From Delphinapterus leucas (Eukaryota; Chordata; Mammalia; Artiodactyla; Monodontidae): a DNA stretch of 64,000 nt. A program made the translations under genes and the position numbers. The notes beneath the pieces are model-generated. The model ran no database searches and had not been told where the DNA came from. It saw nothing but the letters and a program-made list of their open reading frames with translations. Shown here piece after piece: positions 10,066 to 21,832 of this stretch. Where the stretch lies: assembly GCF_002288925.2 (NCBI RefSeq), contig NW_022098022.1, positions 824,023 to 888,022 on the forward strand, given 5' to 3'. Positions within the stretch are counted from its first letter, which is position 1. Every line of letters begins with the position of its first letter.

Positions 10066-12700
10066 TTAAATTTACTTTTTACTTTAAAAGCACATAGGAA
10101 TGTATGAGGAAAGACAGTTTCCACTGATTTTGCATAACCCTATGCCAATTACTAAATAAATACAAACATGGATATGTAGAGGAGCATTCCATGAAGTATT
10201 TGGACAAGGTAATAGTCACATGAAGACTCTCTTCAGGTATGGCAATAGGACCTATTCGTACAGCACTGAGGGTAATGAAAACTGATGTGTGAAGTTCACA
10301 CAAGGTCTAAAGTGACAGCCCAGGGAAAAAACCCCCAACGACTTAGTCTTTTAAATAACTTTGCAGGTTTTTTGTTTTTTATTTTAATGTCAGATGACTG
10401 AAGGAAGACATGCACCAAGATGGAAAAGTGAGCAGCTATTAGGTGCCGTGAGGGTACCTGGCCCGACACTCCATCCGTGCCACCAAAGTCGTGCACATCA
10501 GCTGAAGGGACTGCCTTTCACCCGCCGGTCATCGTTTTTCACGGGGAGCCCACTTCCCCATCAGTAGTGATTTGAAAGCTGTGCAAGGAACTAGAGGTGA
10601 CCGAGATAAGTCAAAGGATAACAGTCAGCTCCAATACCATCTGTAACTGCTTCCCTGCTCTTTCCATGAAAGAGTTCTGGTCCGCAACTCAGAGCAGCCC
10701 AAATGTAGGCATTTTGTAGAGAATGACTAATTTTTGAATCACGCAAGTGAAACCCTATTTGGTGAGTTCCACCTCATAAACAAAATTTGAACTAGATCCT
10801 GAACTTTCAGAGATGCGTGACATATTGAGATAGGGAACATGGACCCTTAACATGTATTTTAATGCCGTAAATTGCAGGTGCCACAATCGGAGTTACTGCA
10901 TATATGTGTCTAGGCAACAGATGCTTCTTAATTTCTAGGTATATGTGACCTATAATACTGCACGGTCATTTTTTTGAGATTTTAATTCCATAGCAAGTGA
11001 GAGCACCAGAAATATTCCCTTGACTGACGTCAGCAATTTTAAGTGTATTGTGATATCTTAAAATTCATCTTCAGCTTTTGTGTGTGTGTGGCAAGTTGAA
11101 CGTTTAAAACTTGGGATTTGCTATAGAAAATGTATTTAGCTGATGGTTCTAGGTAACCCATAGTCTACTCCTAAGAAGATACCATAGTACCGTACTGGGA
11201 ATATTTTCCTCAAAATGAATGAGTGCATCTGTGTGTAGTAACTTATACTTTTAGTTGAACTTCCCTTCCACTAGGGTACCAAAACCTTTGTTCCTATTTT
11301 ATGTAAAATTAATTCAATATCTGTTTTAGAAACGTTACTGAAATACAAAAGCAACCTCAGCAAAAAGAATCTGTGATTCCTCATATGCATTTTGGTAAAA
11401 CTGGTTAAGAATTTTGACATTGATTTTCTTTAGGTGATAGGGTTCTTCTCAAATACTGTAAATTCAAAATTGTTTGGTAAGGGCAAAGCAAAGCTTAAAG
11501 AAATCAATACGATAAAAAGTGTAATAAAGTTGATTGCTCTTGAAAATCAAGGGGATCATAAAGTTGAAGTCATACCGGTTAAAATCATGTCTGTAGCATG
11601 AAAACTGCATTGAGCTGCTTATAAAATGGACCAAGTCTCCCATTTTCATCCTTTTTTCATCCTGTCTCTTCACAACTGTTTTCGCCTAATCCTGCCCCAG
11701 CCACTCAGCATCTGATTTCTGGATACTATTTCTGATCTCTTTTCACTTAGCTGACTCTAGCTTCCAAGAAAAAAGCAAGGAAGAGCTTATGGTTTCTTCC
11801 TCAAAATTTTGGTTTTTGCTCCTTCAAAGATAAGAAGAAATGATTTCAAATTTCTATCGTCTGCTTTTATCATACTCCAGAGCATCTTAACAATCATTCT
11901 GCTTCTTCAAAGATTAAAATGTTGTCCTTCATAAATAGAAAGGAAAATGTTCATAATCAAAGATTAGGAGCTTTAAGTAGTTTCTTAGAGAATGAAAAGA
12001 ACAATTGAAAATCAGACTGATTTATTTCTCAGAGGTTTAGATATAATTGAAGAGTTGAATCACAGATATATAAAGATATTAGAAGTAGGATATATTTATC
12101 ATTTTTACTATAGACCTCTATAAAAAAGGTACAAGAGCACATTTGCTTGTGACCAATTTACTTAATGTTCAAAGTAAAGTGACCTTTCTTTTCTATATCT
12201 GGGGCCAGTTTTACTCTATTCCTGGCAAGACTCTCAAAGCCAAACCTGAATTTTATTAAATGTATTTAGTAAGTTGCTAAATTGGGTAAAATAAAGTAGG
12301 GTCAATATAAGACCTCAAATCTCATTGGCTTTTTGACCTGTTTCTAACTAAGTTTTGCATTTCAAAAAATGCAGTTTGTATTTCACTAAGTACAGCAAAT
12401 AGCTCTAGAGTAGAAATACACCATAGCTCTTGATTCTCACGTGCAATTAACTGGTAGCCATACAACTATCTACAGCCCTAGGACTCACCCTACTTGGAGA
12501 TAAAATCAAACGTACTCCAGTGGAATTGTGTCCCTGCTTAAAAACAAAACCAAACCAAAGGCAAACAAAAAACCCCATCTTATCATATGATTGAGAAGAG
12601 CCACGGAGCTAACTTTTGAGCTATTACTCTCCCACTAAATTAAGAATTTGCAAAACCTGAAGTCCTTATAACCTGTCCTCTGACTTTACTACGCATGCAG
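10066..12700. other. Unassigned AT-rich sequence
   Basis: No recognisable gene or repeat family over this stretch. A short (TG)n sits near 11082-11091 and an AAAC-rich tract near 12540-12575. Confidence 0.4.
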
Positions 12701-14785
12701 TGCATCCTGCACTTTAGTTAAGGTGGCTCTTTTAACATAGTCAGTGACATACATGTGTTTAAAAACGGATTTCAAAAAAACGATTAATCTGCACTCTCCC
12801 GTAAAGCTTGAGGCCTTTATCTGGGATACAAAGGTGCCAAGTTTCTCGGCAGAAATCCTCCAAGAGGATTTCCAGCTTGCCTTGGAATCCTTTGAGGTGA
12901 AGAGTCCTTCTTACGACGTTGCCTTTTATGCCCAACCGTTTGATTACCTAACGATGCTAGTCGTGTGCGGGTAGGGAGAGGCCACGTGATCAACCAGGGG
13001 TCAAACGAGAGATGTGGGTCCAGGTAGAGAGAATCCATTGTCTTTCTTTCTGCAGCTCCTCTCATTATCTCCCTCCACCCCCTCCATCCCCCCCAGATAC
13101 ATTTCTCGACTTAAACCTTAAAATATTTGATTCCTTCGGTGTCCATTCACAGCCTCGGAGGTTCACGCTTTATTCTCCCTTGGGATCCATTCCTCTCTAA
13201 ACACTTACCAGCCAATGTATTGTGTAAAGAGAATTCCCAGCAGTAGATTTTAAAATGAAAGAGAAAGCAAGCGTTGAGCATCTGAGTGTTCTCACGTGCT
13301 GGTGTCAGTGCCGGATGCCTCCTGTTGACAAGGACGGGCTATCGCGGGGGGCACCCGAGATCTCTCTATTCTGAGCAGTCTTCAGAAATCAGCCGTATCT
13401 GATTGTTCTTTCCGATCAAACAAAGTAGGAAGACAAAGTAAGCCGAGCATATTCTTTCACTCTGCACTTTGTTGTTAAAAGAGGGAGGAATCCCACTAGG
13501 GCCCCTAACTCAGTTTTAGATATTACCAAACTTTTGTAAGAATTCCTATTCTTCCTCCCAGCCCTTCCTCCCCCGCCCCTCCCCTCTCCGTCAGTTCACT
13601 GATCGGGATGAATAAAGTTTCTTGGCTCCTCTAAGACTTGTGCCATGCTGCTAAAAATTAACTGTGAATAATACCACGGCAGGGCACAGACGAACGAAAC
13701 GCAAGGGCATTTGCTGTTTTCAGAGGATGTGGCATGCAGCTGCCTGTATTTAGCTCAGGAAAGGATCACGTCCCTCTCTTAAAAAGAATACTTGGAGACT
13801 TCCCAGTATCACTCTCGGAACTCATGTCGTGGGGTCTTTTTCAAGGTTGCTTATATAGTGCAAAATGCAAAACACTTTAGTTTGCAATCAGAGGTGGGCA
13901 CGTGACAAGGATGCCGGCCTAAGCCCGTCTGTTTTACCAGGAACAACCTCTGTTGCTGATAAATGGCCTTCTGAAGACAGACGTGGCAAAGTGCCTGCCA
14001 TTGGAAACAGCAAGGAAAATAAGTGTAGTTGGCATGCTTCCTAAAATATATTTCTTGTTGGACACAGGAAGGAATTTTCCATCAGATTGGGACGTGACAT
14101 AACGTAATGTGTCAAAGACATTGTTAAAAAAACAAACAAGCTGGAATTGAGGTGCATTCGGTTAGTCTTAGATCTCTCAGTCAGTTTTACACATTAAGAC
14201 CGTCGAACATGGCACAGCTTATAAATTTTCCTGTTGGAGAGGTTTTTGGAGAATTTCACAAAACTCAGTGGGATCTTGGTGGGGAGACTGACATTTACCA
14301 CTGAGTTCTGTAATGACAGCTAAACCAAAGAACGCCGCTCCTAATTTACTCGAGTAGAATTCAATATCACAACAAGGCAATTGCAGAACACTGTTCTTTT
14401 ATGAGACCAATTTTTGTGCTATGATTTTTAACTCTTTTAGTTACCAGCGACTTCAAATTGCTTCACAAAGCCTGCGTTCTCGTCCTGTGCATGAATTTTT
14501 TAATATAATGATTCTGTTTTTCTTCCTTCCATACTTTCTGCTGTCTTTAATCATACATATCATATACACACATTTCAGGCCTTCCAACTTACATCATACG
14601 GCTTTATAGCTCCTGCCCACGCGCCCCTAGAACTATGTCTTTATGATTACCAGAGTGGCAAATAGCTTATCACTTTCCAGTTCTACAAGACATCCCAGTG
14701 TCATGCCATTTCCTACTCAGCCAAGACAGTTGACCAAATGATCAGGCAATTAGGACTGTTGGCTATGAAAGGAATAGAGTAAGGA
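12701..14785. other. Repeat-poor stretch with more CpG than its surroundings
   Basis: No repeat was recognised. CpGs are more frequent than in neighbouring DNA, for example around 12835-12970 and 13290-13360. A plus frame at 12744-12974 (76 codons) and an overlapping minus frame are open, but neither has motif support. The stretch could include conserved non-coding sequence; that is a guess which an alignment would settle. Confidence 0.3.
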
Positions 14786-15229
14786 TCACGTTACCTGCCA
14801 GCCCCACGAGGAAAGGTCTCCTGCCTCTGCTGAGTATTGAGCTTCCACTCTACTGAACCACCTGGGGGAAAGCTGATGGGTGTGGCAAAGTGGACAGAAA
14901 GAGGGGAGGGTCATCGTGGCTTTGCCGTGGGGGACTTCCAAAGTGAAGTTGACATACATGCTGCCCTTAGGGGAGGTGAGATAAATGAAAGTAGACATAG
15001 CACAAGAGAGGAACAGACAAGGCACATGGGAATTCAAGGAAGTAACTGCTATTTCCAACTGAGGGCTAGAGTGGGCAGGTTGGTGGTGGGGAAAAGCATC
15101 ATGGAAACAGCCTGAAAGGTGGAGTTTTCCTGCCTCAGAGTCGTGTTCGCTGCCCTTTGCTCTTCCCACAACTCTCAGCTTGAGTGGCATCTCCAAAGAG
15201 TTGCCCGTGATTCTCCTTCTAAGAGTGTC
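14786..15229. other. Unassigned sequence with a 136-codon minus frame
   Basis: A minus-strand open frame spans 14786-15196. Near its 3' end it runs into a donor-like CAG/GTAACG. The translation shows no recognisable domain, and the local base composition (about half GC) makes long frames easier by chance. No repeat was named. Confidence 0.3.
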
Positions 15230-15234
15230 CTGTT

Positions 15235-15465
15235 ATACTCTGTCATAGGATCCTGTGAACGTCCCTCCTAACAATACGGCCCACTTCGTAAGTATTTAAT
15301 TAATTAATTTGTTTCATATAAGCTGCTGCTGAAGAATTTAAACTCCACAAGGGACCTTGACTCTCTTGATCACTTCTGTATGCCCAGCACTGTGCATACC
15401 GCCTGACACATAGAACATGCATAATAAATATTTGTTGAGCAGGAGAGTGAATGAATCAGACAGAC
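15235..15465 (+). mobile_element. LINE-2 3' end
   Basis: It ends with the L2 terminal pattern: 'aactccacaagggaccttgactctcttgatcacttctgtatgcccagcactgtgcataccgcctgacacatagaacatgcataataaatatttgttgagcaggagagtgaatgaat'. Confidence 0.85.
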
Positions 15466-15498
15466 CGGGTTATATAGGGGTGGGTGGAGATGCGGGAA

Positions 15499-15532
15499 GC
15501 AGGAGAGAGAGGGAGAGAGAGAAAAAGGGAGG
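15499..15532. repeat. GA-rich low-complexity tract
   Basis: A short purine tract of gagagagggagagagagaaaaaggga type, lying between two L2 pieces of opposite orientation. Confidence 0.8.
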
Positions 15533-15539
15533 CCATTCC

Positions 15540-15760
15540 TGGCAGAGCAAATGGTACGAGTTTCTTACCTAGAGTCATGAAAATGCTTCAGCTTGGCTTG
15601 AAGCACATGGAAGGTGAAGGAGTTGAGGAAAAAAACTGAAAAAAGGTAAATTAGGATCAGGATCCTGGGCTACAGACTTTGCACTTTACTCTTTAGGTAA
15701 CAGCAGTTTTTGATCAGGAGACCAATATAACTGGCTCTAGATCATCTTATGTCTTCAACC
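15540..15760 (-). mobile_element. LINE-2 internal fragment, minus orientation
   Basis: The plus strand reads '..gatcctgggctacagactttgcactttactctttaggtaacagcagtttttgatcaggagacca'. That is the complement of the L2 ORF2 region just upstream of its 3' UTR (plus-strand pattern 'ggactttattctgagtgcaatgggaagccattgaagggttttgagcaggggagtgacat'). Confidence 0.5.
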
Positions 15761-15959
15761 TACAGACTTTGAAGGAAGAGCATGTCTTTGCTTTAACGGC
15801 CTCTAGTGTCAAAGCTATGATCTTTTGACCAGACCCGCAGACCTCAGAGACAGTTGCTTGGAGCTGTCAGGGGCCTTGGATTTAAACTGAAATGAGTTCC
15901 AGTGACCTGCTGAGTCCTACTGTGTGAAGGTTCACAGCGGGCCAAGCCCAGCATCCTAG

Positions 15960-16120
15960 ATCAATTCAGTCAACAGATTAAATGCCCCCAGGGTGTGCTC
16001 AGCCCTGTGGTGAGACACAAAACAAATCCAAGGCAGGGTCCCCTGCCTTAAAGAGCAGAAGAGAGCTGTCTCTGATGGAATTGCTCTTAAATGACCTCCC
16101 CACTTGAAGATGTGCGGGGG
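15960..16120 (-). mobile_element. LINE-2 3'-end fragment, minus orientation
   Basis: 'gatcaattcagtcaacagattaaatgcccccagggtgtgctcagccctgtggtgagacacaaaacaaatccaaggcagggtcccctgccttaaagagc' follows the reverse complement of the L2 3' end (attcattcaacaaatatttattgag..gtgccaggcactgtg..gataca..ccctgccctc). Confidence 0.55.
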
Positions 16121-16379
16121 AATCAGGCACAGCTCAGGCACACAGGACCACTTCCTGAACAGTGCTCCCTGCGAAGTGACTCAGCACGCTGGGATCCAGG
16201 GAATAGTTTCATCCCGCCATAGACCCCTGTGACTGTGTGTCTGTCCTGGTCCAGACAAGCCCAGAGATGCAACATGAAAGAGCCTTGGATGGGGTGTCAG
16301 CTTCGCAGGGCTCTAGATCCATTACTAAGAAACCATGACTCATTGGGGAAGTCATCTTAATGATCAGAATGTTTTGTCA

Positions 16380-16500
16380 TTTTCAAAAAATTGGGCATTT
16401 GTTAATTTATCAACTCCATTATGCATCCATTCAATGCTAGGCTCTAAGGTGAAAAAGGCCCCACCGTCCTGGGCTCATATGAGGAACAAATGAACACACA
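16380..16500 (-). mobile_element. LINE-2 3'-end fragment, minus orientation (weak)
   Basis: Same reverse-complement L2 end pattern as the copy near 16.0 kb, but more decayed: 'tgcatccattcaatgctaggctctaaggtgaaaaaggccccaccgtcctgggctcatatgagg'. Confidence 0.4.
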
Positions 16501-17470
16501 GGAAATGTGTTCTCCGACTGTAAATCCCTTTACCACGTGAATCATTCTGAGTTGGTGGAGAGCCCATAAAGCTGCCTGAAGCAGCCTGGGAGTGTTATGT
16601 ATCATGTGGTCATAGAAAATTCTGCTGAAATGCCATCTTTAAACCAGGTCTTTGAGACCTAAAATACAATGAAATTTACAAACATAAAAGCTCATTAGAT
16701 TTTCAGGACATGTTATAAAAATCTATTTGTGTTGTCATGTCCTAATGGAATCAGAGTCTGATTGCCACTTATACAAATAAGAATTTGGGAAAATATTCCC
16801 ATCCTTGGTTTACAGAAGCACATAGCTCCCAAGGCACCCCTGGCAATAAGGACAGGTCTTTCTGTGCCCATTTCCCAGCTGCTGTGACCATATGGTGACT
16901 AAGTGGCCCAGAGTAGAGAAGCCGGCTGGGGGAAGGCTGAGCAGGGTGGAAAGTATGGTGCATAGGGCCTTGGAGTCGGGGCCAATGAGGGGGACCTCAG
17001 GGCACGGGCTCTGAGGTGAAGGTCTGAATGAAATCACAGAGGGGCAAAGAAGCAAGGTTGGCAGTTTTGAAAAGAAGAAGAAAAGCTAAGTCCTTGATGC
17101 AAATGAACAGGCAGCAATGGGTGGCAAGTCATCAACAGCACAGCTGGCCCTTGAGAGACGATGCCTCTTAATGTAGCTCTCACGCTGGTCACTGGCGTCT
17201 GGAAGCCCATTTCCAGCCTGTTGACGAGGATCTCAGTTTGCCTACTTCTCGCCCAGTGAAGTCTGCATTCTGGTTTATCTCCTCCTCCTCTGCTCCAACT
17301 TTTGGACAATTTTCTCTTGCTTTCGATGACACGATCGATATCTAGCCAAGTTCTCTGACTGTCTAGCTGGGGTGTCTGTTCCTTCATAGGGGGTATATGA
17401 GTATCAGGCCTCTCCATGCAGAACCTTCATTGTTTCTGGGGCTCACGATTAGTGACTTGAGGAGGAATTA
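16501..17470. other. Unassigned sequence
   Basis: No repeat named. A 127-codon minus frame at 17034-17417 has no recognisable motif. Confidence 0.35.
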
Positions 17471-17474
17471 AGTC

Positions 17475-17703
17475 AAAAAGTTTCCCAACCTTGGTAGTAT
17501 TGACATTTTAGGCTGGATAATTCTTGATTGTGTGTAGCTGTCCTGTGCATCGAAAGATCTTTTGCAGCATCCCCGGCCTCTACCCACTGGATGCCAATGG
17601 CACCCCGTCCCCAAGCTGTGACACCCAAAAAACGTCTCCTGATATTACACCCAAATGTCTCCAGAGGGGCAAAACTGTCCCCACTTGGGACCACTGACCT
17701 AAG
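17475..17703 (-). mobile_element. MER5A-type hAT DNA transposon remnant
   Basis: Its reverse complement reads in the order of the non-autonomous hAT-Charlie element MER5A: 'cagtggtccc', 'tttgcccctctggagacatttgg', 'ctggatgccagtgggtagaggccggggatgctgc', 'gatgcacaggaca', 'caagaattatcc' and 'aatgtcaatactaccaaggttggg'. It is near full length (about 190 bp is typical; a little longer here) and carries no coding capacity. Confidence 0.88.
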
Positions 17704-18309
17704 CAAATGAGTAGGAACAACACCTTAGGAAAACCCTTAGTGCTTTACCTCTGACGTGACTTTCTCATGAGGCAACTAAATTATTCCAGTGATCGTAGGT
17801 ACTCAAAGTATTTAAACTTTAAAATCTTAAACTATCTAATTGTACTATTCAGGTTGGCCTTTACTATAACTATAAATTATTTGTCCAGAAAATAGCACAT
17901 TTGTTTGCCATACCTCAGAAGTAGGCCCTTAGGAAACACTTGTTAAGTGAATAAATGTTGCTTTTTAAGAACAGAAAAATGCTTCATTTGCTTTCAACTC
18001 TGGCCCCATGGGCCTCAAAAATACCTCTCTCTGTTACACCAATTGGCCTACCAAGAGCAGACATGAACTAAGCCCACAACAGAATATGGGCATTTTATGT
18101 CCCCTACCAGCCATGTCCCTCTGCCAACCTCCAGTCGCTGAAGGTCATCTCTGGAGACCAGTGGAACATCCCTGTGGCAAATGCTTTCAACAGGAGAATC
18201 GTGTTTAAGAAAGCTGGCACTAATTTCCCCCTTCCTCTTAATTCCCACGTCATGTCATGGGGACCTCTGCTGCATCATGCATCACTTTATTTGATGTGTT
18301 TTGCTTATG
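17704..18309. other. Unassigned sequence
   Basis: No gene or clear repeat. 'gaggaaacacttgttaagtgaataaatg'-like sequence at about 17.93 kb hints at a very old L2 or MIR end, but is too short to call. Confidence 0.35.
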
Positions 18310-18425
18310 ACTTATTTCCCTTAGCAGACTCAGAGCTCTTTGCGGGTCAGATACATGTTTGATGCATTTTCTGTATCCCTCCCAAGGACCCAGCACAATG
18401 CCACATGACAATAAATCAACATGTT
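18310..18425 (+). mobile_element. LINE-2 3'-end fragment
   Basis: 'cagactcagagctctttgcgggtcagatacatg..ctgtatccctcccaaggacccagcacaatgccacatgacaataaatcaacatg' matches the order of the L2 3' terminus with moderate decay. Confidence 0.55.
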
Positions 18426-18534
18426 TTTAAGGGTGTGCCCTGGCCTTTGCGGGACTCAGTTTCTCCTCTAAGCCAATTTTCTCAAATGCAGGCCAGACAA
18501 AACCTGCACTCTGAGGTGGCTGAGGGAAGGACTG

Positions 18535-18742
18535 GGAGTCTGGGATTAGCAGATGCAAACTAGGATGGATAAACAACAAGGTCCTACTGTATAGTACAGG
18601 GAACTATATTTAAGATCCTGTGATAAACCATAATGGAAAAGAATATGAAAAAGAATATATACATGTACAACTGAATCACTTGCTGTACAGCAGAAATTAA
18701 CAAAGCATTGCAAATCAACTGTAGTTCAGTTAAAAAAAAAAC
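18535..18742 (+). mobile_element. Artiodactyl-type LINE-1 3' end
   Basis: 'gggattagcagatgcaaactaggatggataaacaacaaggtcctactgtatagtacagggaactatattt' then 'acatgtacaactgaatcacttgctgtacagcagaaattaacaaagcattgcaaatcaactgtagttcagttaaaaaaaaaac' is the terminal part of the artiodactyl L1 3' UTR, with an A-tail at 18731-18740. It is 5'-truncated, as is usual for L1 copies. Confidence 0.88.
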
Positions 18743-19064
18743 AACACCACACTCTCCAATGTCTGAGTTCTAACACTTTTAGTCTGAAAGGACCAATACC
18801 ATGCTCTTCATTGTTCCCTGAGCTATACTCTCTACTCCCCCAGAGATATTTATATATACTCACAGAGCTCGTGCACACAGTACAGATAAATAACATTTAA
18901 ACTAACATGCAGTCACCTCTTACTGACACCCAAATCCTTCTTAGATTTTCCTTTTTCCTCTTCAGTAGTCATCAGATCTCTCTTTGAGTGCCACTTTATC
19001 TTGATTTTGAGATTTGGCAATTAATATAATTGTGATCTTAAAAATCCGTCAAGAACAGGGAAAT

Positions 19065-19540
19065 GGCTCACGTACGTGGGACACGTCATACGCTCACTCT
19101 GCGTGCTGAGCTTCCCGGCTGAATCTAACGGGCGGTGTTTGAGTCGGGGCGGAGGACGTGGGAGGCGATTCCCAGAAACACCGGCTCGCTGAGCACTTTG
19201 CGGAGAAGAAGAGCCAAAGCGCTGTCTCCGCCCACCTCCCGCGGGCCCTTTCCAGGCCACAGGAAAGGAACTCTTCCAGCTGGCTACAGACTCTACTAAG
19301 GTCGGGCTCCAGGTCAAAATCTGACACAGCAGAGGGAGCGCTCGTCCAGGCTTCTCTCTGCACACCTCGTTCTTTGGATAAAGGGCGATCGCACTTTGTC
19401 TAAACCTAGTCTAAGATCACACGCGCACCAAGGAACTTTTGTTCGCCGAGTGTGTCAATGGTAAGTAACTGAACAGAGAGAGTGGGTGACGCGTGGGTCT
19501 ACAGCTGGACTTTTAACTAGGCGCACACAGAACTGTCGAA
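19065..19540 (+). promoter_or_regulatory. Non-repeat CpG island, possible promoter and first exon
   Basis: By hand count there are about 30 CpGs in about 470 bases. The surrounding DNA has almost none, and no SINE or LINE sequence is recognisable inside. It holds an Sp1-type GC box (ggggcggag, 19146-19154) and a 10-bp palindrome, cacgtacgtg (19069-19078). Near its right edge 'gtgtcaATG' runs straight into 'gtaagt' at 19461, a strong splice donor. The layout fits a CpG-island promoter with a short first exon that ends near 19460 on the plus strand. Which gene or non-coding transcript it would serve is unknown. No TATA box was seen. Confidence 0.45.
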
Positions 19541-19757
19541 GTCTCCTTGGGGAACTGGGAGAGATGATGGCTGACTCCCCCATGCTAAGTAGGTCAGGAG
19601 GAATGAGAACCCAACTAGAAAAAAAAATCACAGCAAAACGCCCCCTCAGTTGGTCCTAAGGAGTTACAAAAAGCTCCCCTAACTGACCACATCAGAGGAG
19701 GGTTTGAAGTTCTTGCATGAAAACAACTTACCATTCCTGGTGACAACACCGTTTACG

Positions 19758-19801
19758 ATGAGGTTTTACGCAAAGTGTTCAAGGGTAATAGAAACGGTAT
19801 T
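19758..19801 (+). repeat. 44-bp duplicated block, copy 1
   Basis: The block beginning 'atgaggttttacgcaaagtg' reappears at 21789-21832 in the same orientation with about five substitutions and no gap. The flanks do not match. Confidence 0.85.
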
Positions 19802-21004
19802 TTTAAATAAATGTGCTGCAACGTGCAGGCAGTATTTTCAAAAGCATCCCCTGCTCCCCTTTTAGAAAGGTAGGCTGCTGCACTGCTGCAAAAGTGGGAT
19901 TGGCGCTCATGAAATTTTTTTCAATAAACAGTGTCTGAGAGGGATTTTTTTCAGTGCTTAAATCACATACGTGTGAAAAGAGAAAGTTCCCTTTATAGAG
20001 GCACAAAAAATATCTTTTACCCTGAACGTGCTATTCAACTGAAGTCACCTTTGTTAATTCAACTGAGTTTTATTATGTTCACAAGTCGGATTTTTTTTTT
20101 TTTTTTTGGCATTTGACTCTTCTAGAAAATTGCTGTAGTGAAACAATTCGTCACTATTAGCATCATTTAGATGTTACAAATCAACAAGGACGGTGATTAT
20201 CTGGTGAACCTATGTATTTGGATAAAGCAAACATCAAACAGCAAAATCTGGAACTAAGGAAATACTATTCTCAAGGGAATGAGCAAAAAGAAGAAAAGAT
20301 ATAGAAGTAGGTAGAAATCTATGACATCAGTACTGTACTTTGATATTCACCTAAACCTGTAATATTTACTAATTAAAAATACTTTGTTATTAGGTAACAA
20401 TCCCTTTCTAGACAATCATATTTTATCACAGTTTAATAGCCATTATCATTTAAACTCCAGAGTATCTAAATTTGTGCAATAAAATACTTTGCTAAAATTG
20501 GGGGGATATCTATGAGAAGTTACTTTTAGCTTATAACATTCAAAGTGATTAAATAAATTCTTATATGAGAAACTTTTGGTGAATTATAAGGGAATTTGAA
20601 GAAGCTTATTTAGGTAATATCTGAGTGGCAACCACAATCTCATATAGAATATTCCTTGGGGCCACTGCTGGCTTCATGGATCATTGGGCTCATTTGCTAT
20701 GACATTTCTTATACGGTCAGGCTCACAAAATAAGAAATACATTAGCTAAACATCATAAACAACTTCACAGTTGTAAAGAATGTTTATCAAAAGATCTCAA
20801 AGCACCTTTCTTCTAATTAGTTTCAGGCTGGAGATATACACAGCAGAAAGGTGAGGCGAAGAAGCACTGCTGTGATGCCGAAATCCAAAATGCTCCAAGC
20901 CAAAGAGCGCTGAGTGGCCGCCTCCACGCAGGGCTGGCAATGTCTGCTGTGATTATTAGAAGCCATCTCTGAGCTCCTAGAACAGAGACCACCTAGCATA
21001 TTAT
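19802..21004. other. Unassigned AT-rich sequence
   Basis: No gene or named repeat. A T-run of about 17 lies at 20091-20107 without a recognisable element attached. Confidence 0.4.
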
Positions 21005-21130
21005 TTCCCAGGAAAATGGTTCATTTATTCATGCATTCAGCACATACTTCGGGAACTTTCACTATGTACTTGACACAGAGTATTTGGCCAGGGCCAGGGA
21101 CAGAGAAGCAAATAGATTGATGTCTGCCCT
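21005..21130 (-). mobile_element. LINE-2 3'-end fragment, minus orientation
   Basis: 'ttcatttattcatgcattcagcacatacttcgggaactttcactatgtacttgacacagagtatttggccagggccagggacagagaagcaaatagattgatgtctgcccttt' is the reverse complement of an L2 terminus. Confidence 0.6.
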
Positions 21131-21631
21131 TTCTGTACTGGAGTTCTCTGGAGCGAGCCATGGAAGCTTAGGTTTTTTGCTAGCCATTCTAACCCTCCTA
21201 TTTGTCAGGCTTATTTACTTCTGGTAATCTTCCATAAAGCAGAGTCTTCCATTCAGAAGCTAACAAGAAAGATGGCTTGCAGAGAGCACAGGCAATTGGC
21301 TACATTTCCTAGAGGTAAAGCCTTCAACGTTCATTGCACCTCCCTAAATCTTCCCATCGCGGTCTGATCCGAGAGGTGGAACAGGGCTTGCTTGAGTTGT
21401 GGCTGCGCCAGTAACAAAAATTCTCGGCATTGCCTGTTTCTATTCCTTCTTCTACTGATCAAGTTGAAATTTCATCCCTTCTCTGTCAATAAATATCTTA
21501 TAAATATGATAAAATATAAGAAGGTTGAAAATAACTGCACTCTGTCGCTTACCTAATGGGTCTTAGAAAAGGAAGTTCAAAATAGAGACCTGTTGTAGAA
21601 CGTGGTGCTCTTGTAAAATAATTACCTTCAA

Positions 21632-21788
21632 TAATAATAGTTATAATTTATTGAGCATTATATATATAGGAACCTTGGTATATTAACCACATTTTCTCTT
21701 CATAAAAGAACAGTAGGGAGGCTTATTATTCCCATTTTACAGATTAAGAAACTGAGAAGTGAATTAACATTGCTAAGTTTTTAAGGCA
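21632..21788 (-). mobile_element. MIR SINE, minus orientation
   Basis: 'tttattgagcattatatatataggaaccttggtatattaaccacattttctcttcataaaag..ggcttattattcccattttacagattaagaaactgagaagtgaattaacattgctaag' is a reversed MIR core and 3' part. The second copy of the 44-bp block starts directly at its right edge. Confidence 0.75.
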
Positions 21789-21832
21789 ATGAGGTTTTAC
21801 GCGAAGTGTTCAAGAATAATAGAGACAGTATT
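21789..21832 (+). repeat. 44-bp duplicated block, copy 2
   Basis: The partner of the block at 19758-19801, in direct orientation about 2.03 kb apart, at roughly 89% identity by eye. Confidence 0.85.

Noticed and set aside
14786..15196. 136-codon minus frame ending near a CAG/GTAACG donor
   Set aside because: The donor is moderate, no acceptor was convincing, and an overlapping plus frame of 92 codons is also open. Not strong enough to call an exon.
17034..17417. 127-codon minus-strand frame
   Set aside because: No recognisable domain or splice signals. Overlapping frames on the same strand are equally open.
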